Shown here: one piece after another, positions 43,161-60,929 of the stretch | How the letters are laid out: every line of letters starts with the position of its first letter | Numbering within the stretch: position 1 is the stretch's first letter | Source of the DNA: Glandiceps talaboti | Lineage: Eukaryota; Hemichordata; Enteropneusta; Spengelidae | Length of the DNA: 64,000 bases | Direction: 5' to 3' | Assembly (NCBI RefSeq): GCF_964340395.1 | Contig: NC_135553.1 | Span: 4,582,001-4,646,000 of the forward strand | The notes under the pieces: generated by a model | Databases searched by the model: none | Told to the model about the DNA's origin: nothing | What the model saw: only the letters and a program-made list of their open reading frames with translations | Made by a program: the position numbers and the translations under genes

Positions 43161-45636
43161 ATGCCAGGCACAATCGACGTTCCCGACTTTGTTCCACAAC
43201 CATTGCTGAAACACCACGATGCTCGTATACTAGATTTAGCGTTCGTGATGGATTGTACCAGCAGTATGGGTAGCTGGATAGAGGAGGCAAAAAAGGTGTG
43301 AATGAATGAAAGACAATATAATTTTTTTACTTAGAACATTTTCGTTTCGTAATAATCAATTACAGAGTTCAGTAAGTAAATATGAATATTTCGTGGACGC
43401 GCAATTTGTAACTACTATAATGACTATACATGTATAGAAGGGACCAAGAGGGTAATGGAGATCATAGAACTTCTAACATTGAAAACGAAAGAATTATGAG
43501 AAGGACTAATGAGGTCATGGTAGCAGCGTCAACAATACAGTACTGTACCTGTTAAAGCAATGGCTTTATGATCACCATGATTTAACAAAACTGTATTTTT
43601 TTTTATTTTCTCGATAACAACAGAGTATCCAAAGTATTGTAGAGGAAATCGTTGCCAAGGAGATGTCTGATATTCATTTAGGATTGGTTGAATACAGAGA
43701 CCACCCTCCAGAAGATAGAACCTTTGTAACACAAGTATTAGACTTCACTCCATCCTTGAAAACGATGCAGAAGAAAATGGATGCAATGGCTGCTAGAGGA
43801 GGTACGTATATGCAGGGTTTTTTGTCATCTACAGGTCATCTGTTCTTCAAGTACAGTAAGGGGGTGTATGGCATTGTAACGATTGAAATAACACTCCACC
43901 TTCAAGCCTATTAAAATACAAGAGTTAGAGTCCCAAGACATCACTAATAGAGTTTTTATTGATGTACAATTTTAGGTGGTGACGGTCCAGAAGCTGTGGC
44001 TGATGGGCTTTTTGAAGCCTTGAATTTGAAATGGCGCCCACAGGCGACGAAAGTATGTGTTCTGATCGCAGATGCCCCTCCACATGGATTAGCTGAATCT
44101 GGTGATGGATTTCCAAAAGGTAAGTTTTCGCTAATAATAACACCAGCTACATTTCCACAACTTTCCAATATTTTATTTCATTTCGAAATTGGCACTATGA
44201 ATATTATTAGTATTGGAAATGAGAACCTACGATTTCAGTTGAAAACGTCAACAATTTATAATTATCGATTGTAAGATTATTTTTTCTTTTCCTGTAATAA
44301 TAATTTTTTCCACTTCAAATGTTTCAGGTTGTCCAGATGGTCACGATCCCATGAAAATCGTGCGTGAAATGGCAGAGAAGAATATCACTTTATACAGTGT
44401 AGTGTGTGGATCCTACGCTGAAGGCTTCAAAGATTTCTTTATGGCTATTGCTCACCTGACTGGAGGTCAATACGTGTCATTAAAAGATGCTAAACTATTG
44501 TCAAAGGTCATCATAGGGGGCGCTAGAGAAGAGATGTCACTGCAACAATTGATGGATGAAGTTAATCATGAAGTGATACAAGAATATCGTGTAAGAGGAG
44601 GAAGAGTTGATGAGGATGCCATGGCAACCAGAGTTGAAACTGCCCTCAAAAAGAGAAGTAAGTTTTTACTTCAAATTCACATATAGTTAATGTCACCAAT
44701 TGAACAATATAGTCGAAAATTTCAGGTATATTTTATTCAAGTTTGTATTTGGAACAAAGTTTTAATAAATTCAATACTAAAAGACAAAATAATTGACTCA
44801 TAAACTTTTCCTTTTTTGCCACAGAACGAACTGCCAAAACGATGACTGGTGCTGTCAGCGATTTACCCGAAGTATCAGAGAGGTCCAAGAGAATCGCAGT
44901 GTTAAAAAGTATGGCAGACGTTCGCAGTGAATTGGCAAAACCAGAAACAAGTGTAACAGCGACCCCAACGATAACTCCACCAAAAACAAGCCATAGAAAG
45001 AGGAAAATAGATGACACAAAAACTACCACTTCACCTTCCAAGAAAATGACTACATTCAGTGGTTCGGCAAAAAGAAGACATATGTCCTCATCTTCAAATA
45101 GGTAAGAGAATTTTTCGACATATGAGCCATTTTTTTCCAGGATTCATAACTTATATATTGTGACGGACCTCCTCCTTTCATTGACAATAACTGAAAATGA
45201 TTACCAAAATGTAACATGAGTGGTTATCAATAAAAAATCTTGAGAAATTATCTAAAGTAATGATAACATTTTCTTCTCTCCAATTTCCAGTGATGATGAC
45301 ATCGCTCAGACAAGAGCACGTTCTAGGTGTCCAGTGACTGGAATCTGTTCGGTTTGTAGTCCGTCTACGTCATCACGTTCTTGTTGTTCAAGGGCATCTG
45401 GACGAAAATCTCCACCACCGCCATCACTGCCAGTATCTCCAGTTACGAGTACACCTAAAAAGACTGCTGTGTCAAGATCTCCGAGGAAATCAAGTCTTGC
45501 TTCTAAACCCACGACTTCAAAAACGGTTACTTTTGATGGTGACATCGCAGTTGACGAAAGTACAGAAGTTTCAACGAAACAAGTTCGACGCTTGGTGAAA
45601 AAATCAATCGCTGTCAACAAGTTGAGAAAGGCGTGA
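43161..45636 (+). CDS. vWA-domain nuclear-type protein, copy 2 (469 aa, six exons)
   Basis: Exons: 43161-43295, 43624-43801, 43976-44119, 44328-44657, 44825-45101, 45291-45636; 1410 nt, one frame, same phases as copy 1. MIDAS reads DCTSSMGSW, which keeps the D, T and S ligands. Exon 5 has three extra codons relative to copy 1 (SHRK region) and exon 6 lacks one (ASGRK instead of ASTGRK). The nuclear-type basic tail and all five cysteines of the cluster are kept. Exon 2 ends MDAMAARGG, where copies 3 and 4 have MDEMAARGG. Poly(A) signal at 46051. Introns do not align convincingly with those of copy 1 but are nearly identical to those of copies 3 and 4. Confidence 0.88.
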
Positions 45637-47480
45637 TGATGTGATCGATAGTGTAAGGAAAGACATTTGAACTGGTCGTAGAATTGACCATGCCATTACA
45701 TGTTTATATCTGACTGCGAACTCGAATACAACACCGCTAGGAGAAACAAACTTTGTCAGTCAGTTTCAAAAAACATCCAAGTTTATAACTGAATGATACG
45801 CATAAATGCCAATATGTAATATTTTCAAGTACAAGCGTTGTATGTGAAATTTTCAATGTTTTTAAAGATTTGAATGAATCCCCGTGGATTGTTATTATTG
45901 AATTTTGATGCAAGAGGCATGATCTCTTGGGATATTTATAATGGCATTTCTATTGTGTTTGTATATATTTAATATGTTTACTTTTATTAAATGTTTATGT
46001 ATAATTTAATATGATGTACATAATACTTTCTATTGTATGTGATAATTCGAAATAAACATTATTTCCATTATGTTAAAGTTTAAATTTTGAGATATTGTCT
46101 GTTATTTAATTTAAACTCAGACCAACATACATGTACAACATCAAAGTTTGTCATATCTTATTTGATAAATAGTGGGAAAGCTCGAATTAAAGTTGTATCT
46201 CAAACTGAAAGTAATAAAAATATAGTTTTGTTTTTTTGGGGGGCCAGAATAGTCGAGATAAATCGAAAACATTATATATATAGACTTAATTCAAAAGAAT
46301 AAGGATGTAATAAGTCCTTATTCTTTTGAATCAAGTCTATAATGCTCTGCTACTAATATTTACATCGAGCACTGTTCTCTCCAGCGAGACACTTACATTC
46401 ATATGAATATATGTATATATGTACGTATTATATTATGTTCAAATTATTTGTATTCTTTTTGTGATAAAAACCAAAAACTTCAAATTAACCTGTAAAAGAC
46501 TAGGATTCATCAAACCATGTCAGTTCAGTTAAGCCTACCTGACGATGTCAGATCTTTATAGCCTGTCTACAGCTACTTGCTTTGAACATGTCGAATCGTC
46601 AACAACCTTAATTCCCTACACCGATGCATAGAAGAGTGCCCTCAACGGTTAATCTTTCAGTCTACCCCAGACAATGAACTTTTAATACCGTACCAAAGTT
46701 CTCCAGCTATCTCACATTTTAGACAATATACCGTCTTTATAGTTTATACCTTGTAAATTATTCATTATTTTGACGGTCTGTCTTTAATGAAAACGTTTCG
46801 AAGGTTTGTTGTGATCGTCCTAGCCTACCCATAGTCTTGAAGGACTAATGTTACTACCTCTTTTCAGCTACGCTAATTGCAATTCTGATTTTTTTAAAAT
46901 TCAGTCGTGCCCAATGCGTCCCCAATTCGTTACGATAGTCGAAATAGTAGTACATGTAGTATGGTATAGCGTTAGTCTTTTATGGCTACGGATAGAATGT
47001 GATCGTCTTTGTTTGTAAACAGGATAACCCTTTTCAGATTGCTGTAACTTAGTGACTTCAAATTATTTATACTGCATTTTATTGAGATATTCGAACGAAA
47101 CACAACTGAGAAATAGATATTGTGTATATTTATACTTCATATGATATTTCTTTTGCAATTTGAATTGATTCTCAAACGTCTTTGAACTTTTAAAATTGAA
47201 ATGAGGATATTGGAATTGTTGATTGACACATGTCATTTTATGATTAACTAACATTTATATTATAATGTGTAACGTTCATCCAATTTTCATGGCAACAAAT
47301 ACTTGTAATACTAACATCAAGCAAATTGATGATAAGCTGTATAAATCATAATGCTATGGAATCACACTGTGTTAACTTGGCATCACTGTCTGTTCACTGA
47401 TCTTATAAACACAGATACATGCTATGGTACAACGTTGTAATAGTACAATCAAGTAGTCTAGGGTGGAAAGGTCGCGATAC
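45637..47480. repeat. Duplicated spacer, first copy (after vWA copy 2)
   Basis: This 3' flank is nearly identical to 50283-52400 and 55181-57520, showing that the unit duplicated was gene plus 3' flank plus the next promoter. It contains the 3' UTR, a conserved 27-bp-arm hairpin at 46279-46341, and no convincing gene. It keeps only a short (TA)n at the place where the next two spacers carry insertions, so it probably represents the empty site. Confidence 0.8.
46279..46341. repeat. Hairpin, 27-bp arms (spacer 2-3)
   Basis: The left arm TATAGACTTAATTC...AAGGA (46279-46305) pairs with 46315-46341 across a 9-nt loop with one mismatch. It is present in the following two spacers near 51193-51253 and 56310-56369. 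It lies about 225 bp past the poly(A) signal, so it is outside the likely mature transcript. Confidence 0.75.
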
Positions 47481-47489
47481 AAGTTCTGA

Positions 47490-47779
47490 CTTGTCGTGCG
47501 ATGACGTATTGCAAAATAGCGCCCTCTGCGAGCAGGGCATGTTTCTACATGATCCGTATGCTGTAGTGCCATTGGACGCCACTATCTATATATAGCGTAG
47601 ACTATCACTACGTCATGACACGGCTACTTTAAACACAATAGATGCATACAATATATAAAGCGAAGTGCGACAGTACATTCAATCAAAACATTGGCGACTA
47701 CAGGCTGAGACCAGTGCAGAAAGAGTCGAACAGCAAATTACTGAACAAATTTGTACGGTGTACTATATAATTAGTAAAT
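47490..47779 (+). promoter_or_regulatory. Promoter and leader of vWA copy 3
   Basis: CRE-like TGACGTA at 47502-47508 where copies 1 and 2 have TGACTCA; GCGCCCTCT at 47519; ACGTCAT at 47610-47616; TATATAA at 47652-47658. Confidence 0.65.
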
Positions 47780-50282
47780 ATGCCAGGCACAATCGACGTT
47801 CCCGACTTTGTTCCACAACCATTGCTGAAACACCACGATGCTAGTATACTAGATTTAGCGTTCGTGATGGATTGTACCAGCAGTATGGGTAGCTGGATAG
47901 AGGAGGCAAAAAAGGTGCGAATAAATGAAAGACAATATAATTTTTTTTACTTAGAACATTTTCGTTTGGTAATAATCAATTACAGAGTTCAGTAAGGAAA
48001 TATGAATATTTCGTGGATGCGCAATTTGTAACTAATATAACGACTATACATGTATAGAAGGGGCCAAGAGGGCAATGAAGATCGTAGAACTTCTAAAATT
48101 GAAAACGAAAGAATTATGAGAAGGACCGATGACGTCATGGTAGCAGCGTCAACAACTTAAATGCAGTATTGTACGTGTTAAAGCAATCATGGCTTTATGA
48201 TCACCATGATTTAACAAAACTGTATTTTTTTTTTATTTTCTCGATAACAACAGAGTATCCAAAGTATTGTAGAAGAAATCGTTGCCAAGGAGATGTCTGA
48301 TATTCATTTAGGATTGGTTGAATACAGAGACCACCCTCCACAAGACAGCACCTTTGTAACACAAGTATTAGACTTCACTCCATCTTTGAAAACGATGCAG
48401 AAGAAAATGGATGAAATGGCTGCTAGAGGAGGTACGTATATGCAGTTTTTTTGTCATCTACAGGTCATCTGTTCTTCAAGTACAGTCAGGGGATGTGTAG
48501 CATTGTCACTATTGAAATAACACTCCACCTTCAAGCCTATTAAAGTACAAGATTTAGAGTCCCAAGACATCACTAATAGAGTTTTTATTGATGTACAATT
48601 TTAGGTGGTGACGGTCCAGAAGCTGTGGCTGATGGGCTTTTTGAAGCCTTGAATTTGAAATGGCGCCCACAGGCGACGAAAGTATGTGTTCTGATCGCAG
48701 ATGCCCCTCCACATGGATTAGCTGAATCTGGTGATGGATTTCCAAAAGGTAAGTTTTCGCTAATAATAACACCAGCTACATTTCCACAACTTTCCAATAT
48801 TTTATTTCATTTCGAAATTGGCACTATGAATATTATTAGTATCGGAAATGAGAACCTACGATTTCAGTTGAAAACGTCAACAATTTATAATTATCGATTG
48901 TAAGATTATTTTTTCTTTTCCTGTAATAATAATTTTTTCCACTTCAAATGTTTCAGGTTGTCCAGATGGTCACGATCCAATGAAAATCGTGCGTGAAATG
49001 GCAGAGAAGAATATCACTTTATACAGTGTAGTGTGTGGATCCTACGCTGAAGGCTTCAAAGATTTCTTTATGGCTATTGCTCACCTGACTGGAGGTCAAT
49101 ACGTGTCATTAAAAGATGCTAAACTATTGTCAAAGGTCATCATAGGGGGCGCTAGAGAAGAGATGTCACTGCAACAATTGATGGATGAAGTTAATCATGA
49201 AGTGATACAAGAATATCGTGTAAGAGGAGGAAGAGTTGATGAGGATGCCATGGCAACTAGAGTTGAAACTGCCCTCAAAAAGAAAAGTAAGTTTTTATTT
49301 CAAATTCACATATTGTTAATGTCACCAATTGAACAATATTCAGGATTTAAGTGTGTAGTCGAAAATTTCAGGTAATATTTTATTCAAGTTTGTATTTGGA
49401 ACAAAGGTTTAATAAATTCAATACTAAAAGACAAAATAATTGACTCATAAACTTTTCCTTTTTTGTCACAGAACGAACTGCCAAAACAATGACTGGTGCT
49501 GTAAGCGATTTACCCGAAGTATCAGAGAGGTCTAAGAGAATTGCAGTGTTAAAAAGTATGGCAGACGTTCGCAGTGAATTGGCAAAACCAGAAACAAGTG
49601 TAACAGCGACCCCAACGATAACACCACCAAAAACAAGCCATAGAAAGAGGAAAATAGATGACACAAAAACTACCACTTCACCTTCCAAGAAAATGACTAC
49701 ATTCAGTGGTTCGGCAAAAAGAAGACACATGTCCTCATCTTCAGATAGGTAAGAGAATTTTTCGACAAATGAGCCATTTTTTCCAGGATTCATAACTTAT
49801 ATATTGTGACGAACCTCCTCCTTCCATAGACAATAACTGAAAATGATTACCAAAATGTAACATGAGTGGTTATCAATAAAAAATCTTGAGAAATTATCTA
49901 AAGTAATGATAACATTTTCTTCTCTCCAATTTCCAGTGATGATGACATCGCCCAGACAAGAGCACGTTCTAGGTGTCCAGTGACTGGAATCTGTTCGGTT
50001 TGTAGTCCGTCTACGTCACCACGTTCTTGTTGTTCAAGGGCATCTGGAAGAAAATCTCCACCACCGCCATCACTGCCAGTATCTCCAATTACGAGTACAC
50101 CTAAAAAGACGGTTATTTCAAGATCTCCGAGGAAATCAAGTCTTCCTTCCAAACCCACAACTTCAAAAACGGTCACTTTTGATGGTGACATCGCAGTTGA
50201 CGAAAGTACAGAAGTTTCAACGAAACAAGTTCGACGCTTGGTGAAGAAGTCAATCGCTGTCAACAAGTTGAGAAAGGCGTGA
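47780..50282 (+). CDS. vWA-domain nuclear-type protein, copy 3 (469 aa, six exons)
   Basis: Exons: 47780-47914, 48254-48431, 48605-48748, 48957-49286, 49472-49748, 49937-50282; 1410 nt, one frame. MIDAS DCTSSMGSW is intact. Exon 1 has DASILDLAF where copies 1 and 2 have DARILDLAF. Exon 2 reads PPQDSTFVTQ, a private R-to-S change. Exon 4 ends KKK instead of KKR. Exon 6 has private changes (PITSTPKKTVISR, SLPSKP). Poly(A) signal at 50707. Introns and flanks are nearly identical to copy 4, so the duplication is recent. Nothing suggests a pseudogene. Confidence 0.88.
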
Positions 50283-52400
<2,118 letters not shown>

Positions 52401-52401
52401 A

Positions 52402-52691
52402 CTTGTCGTGCGATGACGTATTGCAAAATAGCGCCCTCTGCGAGCAGGGCATGTTTCTACATGATCCGTATGCTGTAGTGCCATTGGACGCCACTATCTA
52501 TATATAGCGTAGACTATCACTACGTCATGACACGGCTACTTTAAACACAATAGATGCATACAATATATAAAGCGAAGTGCGACAGTACATTCAATCAAAA
52601 CATTGGCGACTACAGGCTGAGACCAGTGCAGAAAGAGTCGAACAGCAAATTACTGAACAAATTTGTACGGTGTACTATATAATTAGTAAAT
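52402..52691 (+). promoter_or_regulatory. Promoter and leader of vWA copy 4
   Basis: TGACGTA at 52414-52420, GCGCCCTCT next to it, ACGTCAT at 52522-52528, TATATAA at 52564-52570. Nearly identical to the copy 3 promoter. Confidence 0.65.
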
Positions 52692-55180
52692 ATGCCAGGC
52701 ACAATCGACGTTCCCGACTTTGTTCCACAACCATTGCTGAAACACCACGATGCTAGTATACTAGATTTAGCGTTCGTGATGGATTGTACCAGCAGTATGG
52801 GTAGCTGGATAGAGGAGGCAAAAAAGGTGCGAATAAATGAAAGACAATATAATTTTTTTTACTTAGAACATTTTCGTTTGGTAATAATCAATTACAGAGT
52901 TCAGTAAGGAAATATGAATATTTCGTGGATGCGCAATTTGTAACTAATATAACGACTATACATGTATAGAAGGGGCCAAGAGGGCAATGAAGATCGTAGA
53001 ACTTCTAAAATTGAAAACGAAAGAATTATGAGAAGGACCGATGACGTCATGGTAGCAGCGTCAACAACTTAAATGCAGTATTGTACGTGTTAAAGCAATC
53101 ATGGCTTTATGATCACCATGATTTAACAAAACTGTATTTTTTTTTTATTTTCTCGATAACAACAGAGTATCCAAAGTATTGTAGAGGAAATCGTTGCCAA
53201 GGAGATGTCTGATATTCATCTAGGATTGGTTGAATACAGAGACCACCCTCCAGAAGATAGAACCTTTGTAACACAAGTATTAGACTTCACTCCATCCTTG
53301 AAAACGATGCAGAAGAAAATGGATGAAATGGCTGCTAGAGGAGGTACGTATATGCAGTTTTTTTGTCATCTACAGGTCATCTGTTCTTCAAGTACAGTCA
53401 GGGGATGTATAGCATTGTCACTATTGAAATAACACTCCACCTTCAAGCCTATTAAAGTACAAGATTTAGAGTCCCAAGACATCACTAATAGAGTTTTTAT
53501 TGATGTAAAATTTTAGGTGGTGACGGTCCAGAAGCTGTGGCTGATGGGCTTTTTGAAGCCTTGAATTTGAAATGGCGCCCCCAGGCGACGAAAGTATGTG
53601 TTCTGATCGCAGATGCCCCTCCACATGGATTAGCTGAATCTGGTGATGGATTTCCAAAAGGTAAGTTTTCGCTAATAATAACACCAGCTACATTTCCACA
53701 ACTTTCCAATATTTTATTTCATTTCGAAATTGGCACTATGAATATTATTAGTATTGGAAATGAGAACCTACGATTTCAGTTGAAAACGTCAACAATTTAT
53801 AATTATCGATTGTAAGATTATTTTTTCTTTTCCTGTAATAATAATTTTTTCCACTTCAAATGTTTCAGGTTGTCCAGATGGTCACGATCCAATGAAAATC
53901 GTGCGTGAAATGGCAGAGAAGAATATCACTTTATACAGTGTAGTGTGTGGATCCTACGCTGAAGGCTTCAAAGATTTCTTTATGGCTATTGCTCACCTGA
54001 CTGGAGGTCAATACGTGTCAATAAAAGATGCTAAACTATTGTCAAAGGTCATCATAGGGGGCGCTAGAGAAGAGATGTCACTGCAACAATTGATGGATGA
54101 AGTTAATCATGAAGTGATACAAGAATATCGTGTAAGAGGAGGAAGAGTTGATGAGGATGCCATGGCAACCAGAGTTGAAACTGCCCTCAAAAAGAGAAGT
54201 AAGTTTTTACTTCAAATTCACATATAGTTAATGTCACCAATTGAACAATATAGTCGAAAATTTCAGGTATATTTTATTCAAGTTTGTATTTGGAACAAAG
54301 TTTTAATAAATTCAATACTAAAAGACAAAATAATTGACTCATAAACTTTTCCTTTTTTGCCACAGAACGAACTGCCAAAACGATGACTGGTGCTGTCAGC
54401 GATTTACCCGAAGTATCAGAGAGGTCCAAGAGAATTGCAGTGTTAAAAAGTATGGCAGACGTTCGCAGTGAATTGGCAAAACCAGAAACAAGTGTAACAG
54501 CGACCCCAACGATAACTCCACCAAAAACAAGCCATAGAAAGAGGAAAATAGATGACACAAAAACTACCACTTCACCTTCCAAGAAAATGACTACATTCAG
54601 TGGTTCGGCAAAAAGAAGACATATGTCCTCATCTTCAGATAGGTAAGAGAATTTTTCGACATATGAGCCATTTTTTTCCAGGATTCATAACTTATATATT
54701 GTGACGGACCTCCTCCTTTCATTGACAATAACTGAAAATGATTACCAAAATGTAACATGAGTGGTTATCAATAAAAAATCTTGAGAAATTATCTAAAGTA
54801 ATGATAACATTTTCTTCTCTCCAATTTCCAGTGATGATGACATCGCCCAGACAAGAGCACGTTCTAGGTGTCCAGTGACTGGAATCTGTTCAGTTTGTAG
54901 TCCGTCTACGTCACCACGTTCCTGCTGTTCAAGGGCGTCGACGGGAAGAAAATCTACACCACCGCCATCACTGCCAGTATCTCCAGTTACGAGTACACCT
55001 AAAAAGGCTGCTGTTTCCAGATCTCCGAGGAAATCAAGTCTTGCTTCCAAACCCACAACTTCAAAAACGGTCACTTTTGATGGTGACATCGCAGTTGACG
55101 AAAGTACAGAAGTTTCAACGAAACAAGTTCGACGCTTGGTGAAAAAATCAATCGCTGTCAACAAGTTGAGAAAGGCGTGA
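52692..55180 (+). CDS. vWA-domain nuclear-type protein, copy 4 (470 aa, six exons)
   Basis: Exons: 52692-52826, 53166-53343, 53517-53660, 53869-54198, 54366-54642, 54832-55180; 1413 nt, one frame. MIDAS is intact. Exon 4 has YVSIKDAK instead of YVSLKDAK. Exon 6 is 349 nt, like copy 1, and shares with it the ASTGRK codon and KKAAVSR, although the rest of the gene groups with copy 3. This points to gene conversion or unequal crossing-over. It also has KSTPPPS where the others have KSPPPPS or KSPSPPS. Poly(A) signal at 55608. Confidence 0.88.
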
Positions 55181-57529
<2,349 letters not shown>

Positions 57530-57530
<1 letters not shown>

Positions 57531-57826
57531 TTGTTGTGCGATGACGTATTGCAAAATAGCGCCCTCTACGAGCAGGGCATGTTTCTACATGATCCGTATG
57601 CTGTAGTGCCATTGGACGCCACTATCTATATATAGCGTAGACTATCACTACGTCATGACACGGCTACTTTAAACACAATAGATGCATACAATATATAAAG
57701 CGCGAAGTGCGACAGTACATTCAATCAAAACATTGGCGACTACAGGCTGAGACCAGTGCAGAAAGAGTCGAACAGCAAATTTCTGAACAAATTTGTACGG
57801 TGTACTATAATATATAATTAGTAAAT
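57530..57826 (+). promoter_or_regulatory. Promoter and leader of vWA copy 5
   Basis: TGACGTA at 57542-57548, the GCGCCCTCT block, ACGTCAT at 57650-57656, TATATAA at 57692-57698. It has the same arrangement as copies 3 and 4, with small insertions in the leader. Confidence 0.65.
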
Positions 57827-60442
57827 ATGCCAGGCACAATCGACGTTCCCGACTTTGTTCCACAACCATTGCTGAAACACCACGATGCTAGTATACTAGA
57901 TTTAGCGTTCGTGATGGATTGTACCAGCAGTATGGGTAGCTGGATAAAGGAGGCAAAAAAGGTGTGAATGAATGAAAGACAATATAATTTTTTTTTACTT
58001 AGAACATTTTCGTTTCGTAATAATCAATTACAGAGTTCAGTAAGTAAATATGAATATTTCGTGGATGCGCAATTTGTAACTAATATAACGACTATACATG
58101 TATAGCCAAGAGGGCAATGAAGATCATAGAACTTCTAAAATTGAAAACGAAAGAATTATGAGAAGGACCGATGAGGCCATGGTAGCAGCGTCAACAATGC
58201 AGTTCTGTTCCTGTTTAAGCATGGCTTTATGATCACCATGATTTAACAAAAATGTTTGTTTTTTTATTTTCTCGATAACAACAGAGTATCCAAAGTATTG
58301 TAGAGGAAATCGTTGCGAAGGAGATGTCTGATATTCATCTGGGATTGGTTGAATATAGAGACCACCCTCCGGAAGACAGAACTTTTGTAACACAGGTATT
58401 AGACTTCACTCCATCTTTGAAAACGATGCAGAAGAAAATGAATCAAATGTCTGCTAGCGGAGGTACGTATAAGTCATGTAACGCAGGTTTTTTTGTCATC
58501 TACGTACAGGTCATCTGTTCTTCAAGTACAGTCAGGGGGCGGGGGATGTAGTATCGTCAATATTAAAAGCGACTCTCCAACTTCAAGCCTATTAAAGTAC
58601 AAGATTTAGAGTCCCAAGGCATCACTAATTGAGTTTTTATTGATGTAATATTTTAGGTGGTGACGGTCCAGAAGCTGTGGCTGATGGACTTTTTGAAGCC
58701 CTGAATTTGAAATGGCGCCCCCAGGCGACGAAAGTATGTGTTTTGATCGCAGATGCCCCTCCACATGGTTTAACTGCAACCGTCCACAGGGATGGATTTC
58801 CAGAAGGTAAGTCAAATGTTTGCTAACAGAAACTTTGAAACACTAGCCTGTTTACGGTGCTTTTATTTTACGGTATGTTCCGTTCAGTAAGATCTGAGAG
58901 ATTGAACGGAATATACCGTAAGCGCCGTAAACAGGTTATTGAACCATTTTATGATATACATGAACTTTCGAATATGTACAACTGTGAATAATATTTTGGA
59001 AAAATTAAAACAATAGATATTATTTGAAAATGAAATATATGATTTGAGCTGAAAAGTTTATATCATTAATTAATTGCGGACGACTGTTTTCTTGTTTTTC
59101 TTCAATTAATTTTCCCCACTTCGAATGATGTTTCAGGTTGCCCAGATGGTCACGATCCCATGAAAATCGTGCGTGAAATGGCAGAGAAAAACATCACTTT
59201 ATACAGTGTAGTGTGTGGATCCTATGCTGAAGGCTTCAAAGATTTCTTTATGGCCATTGCTCACCTGACTGGAGGTCAATACGTATCTTTAAAAGATGCT
59301 AAACTATTGTCAAAGGTCATCATAGGGGGCGCTAGAGAAGAGATGTCACTGCAACAATTGATGGATGAAGTTAACAATGAAGTGATACAAGAATATCGTG
59401 TAAGAGGAGGACGAGTTGATGAGGATGCCATGGCAACCAGAGTTGAAACTGCTCTTAAAAAGAGAAGTAAGTTTGATATTAATCCATTTTTATTTCAATT
59501 CACTCTTGGTCATGTCATCAATTCAACAATATTCAGGATTGTTCAAAATGACGGATACTATAACATGTATAATATCACTGAAAGACAAAATAATTGACTC
59601 ATAAACCTTTCCTTGTTTGTCTTAGAAAGAACTGCCAAAACCATGACTGGTACTGTCAGCGATTTACCCGAAGTTTCCGAGAGGTCCAAGAGAATTGCAG
59701 AGTTAAAAAGTATGGCAGATGTTCGTAGTGAATTGGCAAAACCAGAAACAAGTGTAACAGCGACCCCAACGACAACTCCACCAAAAACAAGCCATAGAAA
59801 GAGAAAATTAGATGACACAAAAACTACCACTTCACCTCCCAAGAAAAGAACTGCATTCAGTGGTTCGGCAAAAAGAAGACACATGTCCTCATCTTCAGAT
59901 AGGTAAGAGAATTTTTCGACGTGTCAGCCATTTTTTCCAGGATTCATTGTCTATAAGTTGTGACGAACTTCCCCTACAGTCAGCAGTAACTGAAAATGAT
60001 TACCAAAATGTAACATAACATGAGTGGTTATCAATAAAAATCTTGAAAAAAAATGATCTAAAGTAATGATAACATTTTCTTCTCTCCAATTTCCAGTGAT
60101 GATGACATCGCCCAGACAAGAGCACGTTCTAAGTGTCCAGTGACAGGCATCTGTACAGTGTGTAGTCCGTCCTTGTCATCACGTTCCTGCTGTTCAAGGG
60201 CATCTGGAAGAAAATCTCCATCACCGCCATCACTGCCAGTATCTCCAGTTACGAGTACACCTAAAAAGACCACTGTGTCAAGATCTCCGAGGAAATCAAG
60301 TCTTGCTTCCAAACCCACGACTTCAAAAACTGCCACTTTTGATGGTGACATCGCAGTTGACGAAAGTACAGAAGTTTCAACGAAACAAGTTCGACGCTTG
60401 GTGAAGAAATCAATTGCTGTCAACAAGTTGAGAAGAGCGTAA
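57827..60442 (+). CDS. vWA-domain nuclear-type protein, copy 5 (471 aa, six exons)
   Basis: Exons: 57827-57961, 58285-58462, 58657-58806, 59137-59466, 59626-59902, 60097-60442; 1416 nt, one frame, stop TAA rather than TGA. MIDAS DCTSS is intact, but the next helix has SWIKEAKK instead of SWIEEAKK. Exon 2 ends MNQMSASGG exactly as in copy 1. Exon 3 is six nt longer (GLTATVHRDGFPEG), adding two residues after the DAPPHG motif. The cysteine cluster is retained (CPVTGICTVC). Intron 3 carries a private hairpin insertion and the 3' UTR differs from copies 2-4. Poly(A) signal at 60927. It is the last copy of the array. Confidence 0.88.
58847..58935. mobile_element. Small hairpin element in intron 3 of vWA copy 5
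   Basis: An imperfect inverted repeat of about 37-nt arms (CCTGTTTACGG...TTCCGTTCA and TGAACGGAA...CCGTAAACAGG) around a loop of about 16 nt. It is absent from the same intron in the other copies, so it looks like a MITE insertion. Target-site duplication not resolved. Confidence 0.55.
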
Positions 60443-60929
60443 TACTCCCTACTGGGAATACACGTTTGAACAGTCTGATAACAACAACAAATCTATAAAC
60501 ATTTTGGACTGTCACAAGTTAGAATAAGTTTACAATGTGGAGATGTACAACAAAAACGATATATTTTATGTTCATGCATAACAAAACACTTTTGCAATAT
60601 TGTTTTCATTTTAATTCATTATACAATCATGTAGACTAGCATATTAGTTTAGAGGTGACGATTCGTTCTCTTACTTGGTTTCATTTCCTACGGTTTCCAT
60701 TTTTGAAAAGAATGTTATTTTATTGGATTTTTTGTAGTACCTGAAGTTGGACTTTTTGTTATTCTTTCACCTGAGAAAACACATGCGTTTTCGTATACAT
60801 TAAAGTATATATTTAGCATCTTGTATGTATATAGTTAACACGTGACTTCATTACATGTAATCACGCTCTGCACACTGTGCTCAATTTATGCTATACACAA
60901 CATAATTGTTGTTTGCAAACATTCGAAAT

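Noticed and set aside
44733-45041. Antisense hydrophobic frame over vWA exon 5
   Set aside because: It is complementary to the Lys/Thr/Pro-rich sense tail, and homologous frames run into intron sequence.
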